From: CAYWNA01 sp964459305
GTDB lineage: Bacteria; Planctomycetota; Planctomycetia; Pirellulales; Pirellulaceae
Assembly: GCA_964459305.1 (NCBI GenBank)
Contig: CAYWNA010000163.1
Location: forward strand, 1 to 29,951
Reading direction: 5' to 3'
DNA length: 29,951 nucleotides
A program made the position numbers and the translations under genes. The notes below the pieces were generated by a model, which saw only the letters and a program-made list of their open reading frames with translations, was not told the origin of the DNA and did not search any database. Every line of letters begins with the position of its first letter. The stretch's first letter is position 1. Below, piece after piece: positions 23,443 to 29,951 of this stretch.

Positions 23443-26334
23443 TTGCGATGTGTTTCATTCCCACTGTTGTTCTGCACGTTGGGTCTGTTGGCCACTGCCG
23501 CCACGCTTGCTGGCGGTGACGTCGAGCGATTGCCACAACTCCCTTCTTCCCCGGCCGAAATACCGACGGATTGGCTTATCGACGGCTCGCCGTACAAAGC
23601 CGATGTCTATCGTACGGACCGTCCACATGAAATCGCACTGGACAATGGCTTGGTGCGGCGGACGATTCGTCTTGCACCCAACGGCGCGACGGTCGGGCTG
23701 GACAATCTCATGACCGGTCAGGCGATCCTTCGCGGCGTCAAGCCTGAGGCGATCGTCGCTATCAACGGTGTACGCTACGGGGTCGGCGGTCTGACCGGCC
23801 AGCCGAATTGCGCTTACCTTCTGCCCGAGTGGCTCGATCAGATGCGGGCCGCTCCCGACGCCTTCCGGTTCGTCGGCTTCCAGGTGGGACGGCCCGCCGA
23901 ACGTTTCGCCTGGAAACAAGTGCGGCACCACACGCCGGACGCGGCATGGCCGCCTCACGGTGTTTACCTCCGTATGGACTACGCTGCGCCCCTAACATCG
24001 CCGCTGGGCCCTGACGGCCCGCAATCCAGCGGCGACGGTCGGACCAAGCTGATCGCCGACGATTTCAAAACGCTCGACGCAGCATGGACGGTAAATGTCT
24101 CCGGCAGCCACGAACGCAGTTCGTTTGTGAATGAGGGTAAGGTGGGCGAGATCTACACGCCTGCCAACACCGCGGTCTACGTCGAACGCAACCTGCCGGA
24201 AGGAACGCGGCTGGTCGAAACGACGATCGACGTGGGTACCGATCGCAGTGCAAGTTGGGGACCGGGCTTGGCGTTGGTGTTCAAGTCGGGCACCGTCAAA
24301 TTCTACATTCGGCCGGGCGGCGACGCCGGCTCAGAGAAACCACATTTCGGCGCGTTTGACGGGCGCAGCGAACATCTCCGTCTGGGTGACGCACAGCCAC
24401 TGGACATCAGCCATCCCTGGTCGCTGCGAATGCGGCTGGAAGACGGCGTGTTGCTGCTGGAGACCAAACCAATCGATGGAACATGGCGTACGGTTCACAC
24501 TATCGATGCGGCGGCTCTGGATGAGCTATCGGCCGTGCGACTCGGGAAACTCGATCGGACCGGCGGCGGCAGTGATTTTGGCGGAGAGAAAGGCGACTTG
24601 GTCCGCTTGCGTGTGATGAACTTCGCTGCCTATGGCGAGATGAGCAAAGAGGCTCTGGTAGAGCAGGCGGCGAAGATTGCCCAGACGGAAAGAGTACGCG
24701 TGTCGGTGCACTACGAACTGTACGATGGTGTGCCCGTGATGAGTAAGTGGATCACTGTGCACAACCCTACCGACGAGAAGATCACTGTCGACCGATTGAC
24801 GGGCGAGCTATTGGCTGTTGTCGAGGACAGCAACTGGGTCGAGAAACGCGAGGGCGTTCCTTTGCCGCGGCCGCAGTCGCTGCATGTCGAGACGGACATG
24901 GCCTTTGGCGGATTTCAGCCGGCCAATGCGAACCGCCACGTGGTCCACTGGCGGAGCGATCCCCAATTCAACACGCAAGTCAATTACCGTCGCGAAACTC
25001 CCTGCCTGCTGGTCGTGGAACCCACGTATGGCCCCGCTATGGACGTCGAGCCAGCCGGATCGTTCGAGTCGTTCCGCACGTTCGAACTGGTATACGACTC
25101 GACCGATCGCGAACGGCGAGGGCTGGCCTTGCGTCGCATGTACCGCACGATCGCGCCTTGGATCACCGAGAATCCGCTAATGATGCATATGCGGACAGCC
25201 AACGCCGAAGCCGTGCGTGGGGCGATCGATCAGTGCGCCGAGGTGGGATTCGAAATGCTGATCCTGTCGTTCGGCAGCGGGTTCAACATCGAAAACGACA
25301 GCCCCGAGTACATCACGTTGTGCAAAGGCCTGACTGAGTACGCCCAGAAGAAGGGCATCGAAATCGGTGGCTACTCGCTGCTGGCATCCCGGCGCGTCGG
25401 TGGCGGCAACGATGTGGTCTCGCCGCCCGGCACGTCCCCAACTTTCGGCAACTGCCCTGCGTTGACGTCCGAATGGGGCCAGGACTACTTCCGCAAACTC
25501 TACGACTTCTTCGGCAAGACAGGCTTCACCCTACTCGAACACGATGGTTCCTATCCGGGTGACTTGGACGTCACGTCACGGCCACCGCTGCAAAAGGGCC
25601 TCGACGACTCGCAATGGGTCCAATGGCGCATCATCAGTGATTTCTACAAATGGTGCCGCGCTAACGGCGTCTACCTGAACGTGCCGGACTATTATTACTT
25701 GGCCGGATCGAGCAAATGCGGCATGGGATACCGGGAGACCAACTGGTCATTACCGCGCGCCCAACAAGTGATCCACACGCGTCAGAATATCTATGATGGC
25801 ACCTGGACCAAAACGCCCAGCATGGGTTGGATGTTCGTGCCGCTGACACAATATCACGGCGGTGGGGCTGCCGCGACGATCGAACCGCTCGATCAGCACC
25901 GCGACCACTACGAACGCATGCTCGCCAGCAATTTGGCAATGGGTGTGCAGGCCTGCTACCGAGGCCCGCGACTCTACGATACGGACCGTACCCAGGCGCT
26001 GGTTAAGAAATGGGCCGACTGGTTCAAGGAATACCGCGACATCCTAGAGAGTGACGTCGTCCACGGCCGTCGCGCCGACGGACGCGATCTGGACTGGATG
26101 CTCCACGTCAACCCCAAACTCCAACACAAGGGCATGCTCGTCGTGTTCAACCCACTCAAAGAACCAGCCAAGAAAACGATCTGCGTCAACCTTTACTACA
26201 CCGGGCTGACCGACAAAACCGAGGTTCGAGACTGGGAGGGTAGGTCAAGGACGTACACACTCAACCGAGACTACTCGATCGAGATCCCCATTGAGATTGG
26301 CCCCGAAGGTTTTGCCTGGTTCTTGATGGAATGA
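23443..26334 (+). CDS. Exported alpha-galactosidase-like hydrolase with inserted ConA-like domain
   Basis: The 963-residue protein starts at TTG 23443: AGGAG (23430-23434) lies eight bases upstream and the frame gives a signal peptide (MRCVSFPLLFCTLGLLATAA); ATG 23448 is in the wrong frame. The N-terminal beta domain (about 45-190) is interrupted by a jelly-roll module at about 200-395, homologous to the C-terminus of the protein at 15065. The beta domain resumes at about 400-560. A (beta/alpha)8 barrel spans about 570-870, with AEVGFEMLILSFGSGFN and FTLLEHDGSYPGDL, where Asp701 sits at the position of the clan GH-D nucleophile. A C-terminal beta domain closes the protein. It resembles GH36/GH27-like alpha-galactosidases but is divergent; substrate and family need confirmation. 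Confidence 0.7.
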   Translation: MRCVSFPLLFCTLGLLATAATLAGGDVERLPQLPSSPAEIPTDWLIDGSPYKADVYRTDRPHEIALDNGLVRRTIRLAPNGATVGLDNLMTGQAILRGVKPEAIVAINGVRYGVGGLTGQPNCAYLLPEWLDQMRAAPDAFRFVGFQVGRPAERFAWKQVRHHTPDAAWPPHGVYLRMDYAAPLTSPLGPDGPQSSGDGRTKLIADDFKTLDAAWTVNVSGSHERSSFVNEGKVGEIYTPANTAVYVERNLPEGTRLVETTIDVGTDRSASWGPGLALVFKSGTVKFYIRPGGDAGSEKPHFGAFDGRSEHLRLGDAQPLDISHPWSLRMRLEDGVLLLETKPIDGTWRTVHTIDAAALDELSAVRLGKLDRTGGGSDFGGEKGDLVRLRVMNFAAYGEMSKEALVEQAAKIAQTERVRVSVHYELYDGVPVMSKWITVHNPTDEKITVDRLTGELLAVVEDSNWVEKREGVPLPRPQSLHVETDMAFGGFQPANANRHVVHWRSDPQFNTQVNYRRETPCLLVVEPTYGPAMDVEPAGSFESFRTFELVYDSTDRERRGLALRRMYRTIAPWITENPLMMHMRTANAEAVRGAIDQCAEVGFEMLILSFGSGFNIENDSPEYITLCKGLTEYAQKKGIEIGGYSLLASRRVGGGNDVVSPPGTSPTFGNCPALTSEWGQDYFRKLYDFFGKTGFTLLEHDGSYPGDLDVTSRPPLQKGLDDSQWVQWRIISDFYKWCRANGVYLNVPDYYYLAGSSKCGMGYRETNWSLPRAQQVIHTRQNIYDGTWTKTPSMGWMFVPLTQYHGGGAAATIEPLDQHRDHYERMLASNLAMGVQACYRGPRLYDTDRTQALVKKWADWFKEYRDILESDVVHGRRADGRDLDWMLHVNPKLQHKGMLVVFNPLKEPAKKTICVNLYYTGLTDKTEVRDWEGRSRTYTLNRDYSIEIPIEIGPEGFAWFLME

Positions 26335-26641
26335 ACGCCAAACCCAAGATTCGCAGCTTCGCCGCCTTCGCTGTCCAGGAGGCGTGTGTTCATTCGGCTC
26401 CTGACTGATACTTGTGGTGCCAGTCATGTGGACGATCGTATATACTTGTTTCGGCTGCTTCTACCTGAAGTATGTCTGACTTCTCAAGCGTCAAGGAAAC
26501 TGCCGCTTGAGGTGCACGTGAAGCCCGGAAAAATCCTCGTTCATGTTTGTCAATGGCTGGAAGGGGATTGGAATCGCTGTCATTCATCTGCCCTTCTAAA
26601 GAACTCTGTTTTGTACTTGTCAACAACCGTGGAGAGACGAA
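26335..26641. other. 307-base spacer with hairpin, presumed promoter of deacetylase/isomerase pair
   Basis: It contains CTCAAGCG (26483-26490) paired with CGCTTGAG (26504-26511) across a 13-base loop, and a 27-base phrase at 26356-26382 that matches one at 28569-28595 in about 20 of 27 positions. The short palindromes CGATCG and GTATATAC lie near 26433-26446. No reliable -35/-10 pair was identified, and the short frames here lack coding character. Confidence 0.4.
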
Positions 26642-27496
26642 ATGTCCAGCAGAGATTTCCAGTTCGTCAGACTGGTTGAGAGCGAACGTCGCGTCGGCCC
26701 CACACTCGCGTCGGTATCGCGTCACTGGAAGCAGACCGAAAAGTGCTTCCTGTTCATCAGCCCGCATGACGACGACGTCGTGATTGGCGGCGGATTGATG
26801 ATCCAGTCGGCCCTCCGGGAAGGCGTCCCGGTACACGTAGCCGTCGTCACGGATGGATCAATGGGATACTGCACGAAAGCCGAGAAGGGCAACATCAGCG
26901 AAATCCGCATGAAGGAGACCTACGCTGCCTGCAAGATACTCGGCGTTCCCAGGGAGAACGTCCACTGGCTGGGCTTCCCCGACTGTCAACTTGCGTCCTT
27001 CCAGGGCCGACGACCTGCCGAGCCTGGCGCCCCCGCGCAATCCCACGGCTTTACCGGTCTGCAGAACTCACTGACGGAACTGCTCCGCAAGGTGAGACCC
27101 AACCAGGTTTTCCTGCCGACGGACAGCGACCTGCACCCCGACCATCGCATCGTACATTCGGAGACGCTCATCAGCGTGTTTCACGCGACCGGCAGCATCT
27201 GGCCCGAGCTCGGCAAACCGCTGAAGCAAGTGCCCTACATCCACGAGATGGCCATCTACTGCAACTTCCCGTCGCCTCCGAAGCTGAGAATCACAGCACC
27301 AAAGGGCGCCTTCGTCAAGAAGCTCAAGGCGATCATGAAGTTCGAGTCGCAAAAGCAGATCGGAGCGGTCGTGCAAATCGTCGAACGTGGCGGACCGCTC
27401 GAATACCTCCGCCCCATCGAGTTCGCTTTGTACAACCCGGCGGTCTACAGGGATATGTTCGACGCCCCGCCGCAAATCGGCCCGATATATCGATAA
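26642..27496 (+). CDS. PIG-L/LmbE family deacetylase
   Basis: The 284-residue cytoplasmic protein has no signal peptide. The zinc-binding PIG-L signature appears as SPHDDDVVIGGG (residues 40-51; the family consensus is (A/P)HPDDE, so the last acidic residue is Asp here) with the second motif DLHPDHR (163-169). Family members remove an N-acetyl group from GlcNAc-type substrates. GGAGAG lies 5 bases before ATG 26642. A SIS sugar isomerase follows 42 bases downstream with its own strong ribosome site. Together with the upstream exported glycosidases, a role in deacetylating amino sugars is inferred. The Glu-to-Asp change in the first motif occurs in some family members and need not abolish activity. 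Confidence 0.88.
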   Translation: MSSRDFQFVRLVESERRVGPTLASVSRHWKQTEKCFLFISPHDDDVVIGGGLMIQSALREGVPVHVAVVTDGSMGYCTKAEKGNISEIRMKETYAACKILGVPRENVHWLGFPDCQLASFQGRRPAEPGAPAQSHGFTGLQNSLTELLRKVRPNQVFLPTDSDLHPDHRIVHSETLISVFHATGSIWPELGKPLKQVPYIHEMAIYCNFPSPPKLRITAPKGAFVKKLKAIMKFESQKQIGAVVQIVERGGPLEYLRPIEFALYNPAVYRDMFDAPPQIGPIYR

Positions 27497-27538
27497 CGGT
27501 AAACTTCAAATCACCAAGCTTACGCAAAGGACAAAGCA

Positions 27539-28552
27539 ATGAACACCGACCAGAAGTACAATCAATACGCGCTCTGCCGCGAAATGCTTGACACCGTCGA
27601 CGTAGCTAAGAACTTCGATGTAACCCAGACCAAAGCCATCGCCGCCGCCATCGCCGCATCCGGCAGACTGATGATGACCGGCGAAGGCTCAAGCCGTATC
27701 TTCCCCGCCAAGAATGCCATTCGCAAGGCTCTCACCTGGGGACTTGATGTGCAGGCAGTCACCGATGGTTCGCGACAGGCCATGACGTATGATCTGGCGC
27801 AGTTCGCGATCTTATGCGCCTCGAATTCTGGCCGCACGAAGGAAGTCATTCTGTTGGCCAAAAAGATGGCGGCCGCCGGCAACAAGAACGTGTTTGGCGT
27901 GTCAGCCAATGCGGGAACGCTGCTCGAAGCCGAGTGCGCCGAGACGATCGTGCTGAAGTGCGGCTGGGAGAATGCCGTAGCCGCCACCAAGAGCGTGGTC
28001 GAACAGGGTCTGGTCTACCAGGCCATCATGAGCCAGATCGCCGGGCGAGACATGACCGCCGACCTCGCGGGTCTTGCCGAGAAGATGAGCGATGCGATGA
28101 CGGCGGTCATCGACCCGGCCATCATCGACAAAGCCACCAAGGCAGAGACCATCTACTTCGCCGGATACAACGACGGCGTAGCCGAGGAACTGACTCTCAA
28201 GACCAATGAGATCACACGCAAGAAGTCAGACTTCCTCGAGGGCACGTACGCAGCCCACGGCGTCGAGGAGGTGATGGACGCCAGCGATGTAGTGTTCGTT
28301 ATCGATCCAATCGAAGAAGAGATCGCCAAGTTCCAGGAAGTACTCGTTCAAGGCGTGGGGCTGACGATCGTCGCCATCGCCGACCGCGACACGCCGTTCC
28401 CGACGATTAAGGTAGGGTCTGCCGGCGAGATGGCTCCCTTCGTCTATCTCGCCGCCGGCTGGAACGTGCTTGTGGAAATCGGCCTGGCCCTCAGCATCGA
28501 CCTGGACAAGCCCGAACGCGCCCGCAAGGTGGGCAACGAGTTCGAAGGTTAG
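27539..28552 (+). CDS. SIS-domain phosphosugar isomerase/deaminase (GlmS-isomerase/AgaS-like)
   Basis: The 337-residue cytoplasmic protein contains two SIS modules. In the first, GEGSS (48-52) and SNSGRT (95-100) make the phosphate-binding loops, and ENAVAATKS (144-152) corresponds to the E-x-VAxTK motif of GlmS and AgaS. The second module starts near 185 (IYFAGYNDGVAEEL). It lacks the glutaminase domain of GlmS, which suits a catabolic ketose/aldose isomerase or deaminase acting on an amino-sugar phosphate. AAGGA lies seven bases before ATG 27539. It follows the PIG-L gene closely, so the pair is read as one unit: deacetylation followed by isomerisation. The exact sugar cannot be told from sequence. 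Confidence 0.87.
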   Translation: MNTDQKYNQYALCREMLDTVDVAKNFDVTQTKAIAAAIAASGRLMMTGEGSSRIFPAKNAIRKALTWGLDVQAVTDGSRQAMTYDLAQFAILCASNSGRTKEVILLAKKMAAAGNKNVFGVSANAGTLLEAECAETIVLKCGWENAVAATKSVVEQGLVYQAIMSQIAGRDMTADLAGLAEKMSDAMTAVIDPAIIDKATKAETIYFAGYNDGVAEELTLKTNEITRKKSDFLEGTYAAHGVEEVMDASDVVFVIDPIEEEIAKFQEVLVQGVGLTIVAIADRDTPFPTIKVGSAGEMAPFVYLAAGWNVLVEIGLALSIDLDKPERARKVGNEFEG

Positions 28553-28605
28553 TCGCATGCCGTAGCCAACTTCGCTGCTTTTGCTGTCTAGAAGGATGGC
28601 TAAGA

Positions 28606-28716
28606 TTGATGCGCCCGACAAAACTCCGATTGCGACGTGGGATAGGCTTCCAGCCTGTCGATGATGTTGCCTGACAGGCTGGAAGCCTATCCCACGACTC
28701 TTGTCGGGCACATCAA
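28606..28716. repeat. Nested hairpin element, copy 2 (GTGGGATAGGC core)
   Basis: The inner arms 28636-28659 and 28673-28696 are a perfect 24-base inverted repeat, identical to copy 1, with a 13-base loop. The outer arms, TTGATGCGCCCGACAAAACT (28606-28625) and 28697-28716, pair at 18 of 20 positions but share no sequence with the outer arms of copy 1. TCCGATT occurs just left of the core in both copies (11154-11160 and 28625-28631), and CTCT just right. It lies between the SIS gene and the next gene. Confidence 0.85.
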
Positions 28717-28789
28717 GATTGTGCTTCAAAGAACAATGGCTGAACATCGGCTTTCACACAACCTGCTAACGAACGGCGGCGGAAAGACA

Positions 28790-29951
28790 ATGACCGGATC
28801 TCTGCTGCTCTCCGTGTTGACTGCTTTGGGGCCATTTGTCTTGCCGAGCGAGTCGCTTGGCGGCCGAACCGGCGAATTCTGTTGTGCATCGGGAATTGCG
28901 TCGGGCAAGTGGGATGGTCCTGTCGGAGGTCCAGATGAAGCGGTCAGCGGCGCCGGGCTGAAAGGTGACCGGCACGGAGCTTCGATCAGCCATAATTGGA
29001 TGCAACCGGGTGCTGGCGGAGACGCCGCCGCGTGGTTCGTCTTCGATCTGGAAGGGTGTTGCGACCTGGACAAGCTCGTTTTCTGGAACTACTTCGAGTT
29101 CGGCGGCAACCAACAGCAGAACGCGACCTTGCCGAACCGAGGCATTGCAGCCGCCGACATTTTCGTCGCCACGGCTGGAAGCGGTGTCCGGATTCCCAAC
29201 AACGGTAGCGGGGCCTTCGACTTCCAGGCCGCCGGGTGGCAATTGATCAAACGCGGGCAGACGTTCCACAAAGCGCCGGTCGCTCGAAACGCAGACGACA
29301 CGACCAAAGCCGCCGATGTCATTGACCTGACCGGGCACCGCAGCGTAACTCATGTGGCGCTGGTTAGCATGAAACACTTCGGCCCCGACGCCTTTGGCCA
29401 GTACGTCGGTTTCAGCGAAGCCAGGATTGTGCCGATTGCAGGCACTTACGTCGAGGATCCCGATAGCCCGCGGGCAAGACTGCAAGCCGCCGTCGGACGC
29501 GAAGCGAACTTCGACAAGCTGCTCTTCATCAAGCGGTACACCTACCAGTCCACGCACATCTACACCGACCATTACGACGGCAGCACGCTGTCGGGCGGCA
29601 ACTTGTGCGTCTTGTCGCCGGTGATTCCAGACGGAAAGGTAACCGAGTTGGTCCCGGAACTTTGCAGCGGCATCATCGGGAATTATGATCTGTCGCACGA
29701 CGCGAAGAAAGTTGTGTTCTCCTACAAGGCATCGCCTGGCAAGGGATACCGCATCTTTGAGGTCGGCGTGGATGGACAGGGGCTGAGACAGTTGACTCGC
29801 GATGATCCGGACGAGAAACTCATGTGCGCTCAGTACGGGCACGGATACGATGATCTCGATCCCTGTTATCTTCCCAACGGCGACATCGTGTTCACCAGCA
29901 CGCGCAGCAGACGGGCCGTGTTGTGTACGCACAATTTCACAAGCACTTCGC
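28790..29951 (+). CDS. Exported discoidin-like plus TolB/HZS-alpha-like propeller protein, 5' part
   Basis: The frame is open from 28736 to the window end, so the C-terminus is missing. ATG 28790 is preferred over ATG 28736 because the resulting N-terminus (MTGSLLLSVLTALGPFVLPSES) is a signal peptide and GGAAAG lies close upstream. Residues about 25-220 look like a discoidin/F5-8-type galactose-binding sandwich (AAWFVFDLEGCCDLDKLVFWN). Then come LLFIKRYTYQSTHIYTDHYDG and LSHDAKKVVFSYKASPGKGY, with GYDDLDPCYLPNGDIVFTSTRS. This is the pattern of TolB-like propellers related to the hydrazine synthase alpha subunit middle domain, widespread in planctomycetes and not by itself evidence of anammox. 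Its role next to sugar genes may be glycan binding. Confidence 0.8.
   Translation, partial: MTGSLLLSVLTALGPFVLPSESLGGRTGEFCCASGIASGKWDGPVGGPDEAVSGAGLKGDRHGASISHNWMQPGAGGDAAAWFVFDLEGCCDLDKLVFWNYFEFGGNQQQNATLPNRGIAAADIFVATAGSGVRIPNNGSGAFDFQAAGWQLIKRGQTFHKAPVARNADDTTKAADVIDLTGHRSVTHVALVSMKHFGPDAFGQYVGFSEARIVPIAGTYVEDPDSPRARLQAAVGREANFDKLLFIKRYTYQSTHIYTDHYDGSTLSGGNLCVLSPVIPDGKVTELVPELCSGIIGNYDLSHDAKKVVFSYKASPGKGYRIFEVGVDGQGLRQLTRDDPDEKLMCAQYGHGYDDLDPCYLPNGDIVFTSTRSRRAVLCTHNFTSTS

Noticed and set aside
28766..29932. Long open frame on the minus strand (388 codons)
   Set aside because: It is the antisense of a plus-strand frame that has a signal peptide, discoidin-like and TolB/HZS-type motifs and runs to the window end. 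The antisense translation has no family pattern.
1..29951. tRNA or rRNA genes
   Set aside because: No cloverleaf-like or rRNA-like stretch was recognised in any intergenic space.

Overview
The window most likely comes from a planctomycete (Planctomycetota, Pirellulales-like). The GC content is high. The gene types fit: an MecI/BlaR1-type pair whose sensor carries a long carboxypeptidase-regulatory-like tail, PQQ-type propellers, a hydrazine-synthase-alpha/TolB-like propeller, GH172 and GH95 enzymes, and many exported proteins and lipoproteins. The intergenic spaces hold many long hairpin repeats. The assignment rests on protein flavour only; no rRNA or marker gene is present.

Left part, 1-3547 (+): the 3' end of a pilin/spore-coat-U-like secreted subunit, then a secretin-like lipoprotein overlapping by one base a periplasmic protein with PapD-like Ig domains. 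This may be a surface-fibre export locus; its left part lies outside the window.

3579-7931 (-): a convergent blaI-blaR1-like operon (4-base overlap) with a readable promoter and two operator dyads at 7942-7991. A fragment of a pentapeptide-repeat protein lies beyond the end of blaR1.

7992-11822: an accessory stretch with small genes (a cysteine-rich lipoprotein on the minus strand, an AT-richer WD40-like lipoprotein, two small membrane proteins, a transglutaminase-like protein), separated by palindromic repeats, several with a hairpin nested inside a second, outer inverted repeat.

11823-26334 (+): a tightly packed run of five large exported proteins: a methyltransferase-like/PQQ-propeller fusion, a large DUF6067-type putative glycoside hydrolase, a GH95 alpha-L-fucosidase, a GH172 (DUF2961) enzyme and an alpha-galactosidase-like hydrolase. 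Two junctions overlap as ATGA. Together they look like a set for degrading a fucose-containing, branched polysaccharide. No transporter, sulfatase or SusC/D pair is visible.

26642-28552 (+): a cytoplasmic PIG-L/LmbE deacetylase and a SIS-domain sugar isomerase, which may handle amino sugars released from such a glycan. After a second copy of the nested hairpin repeat, the window ends inside an exported protein with a discoidin-like N-terminus and a TolB/HZS-alpha-like propeller.
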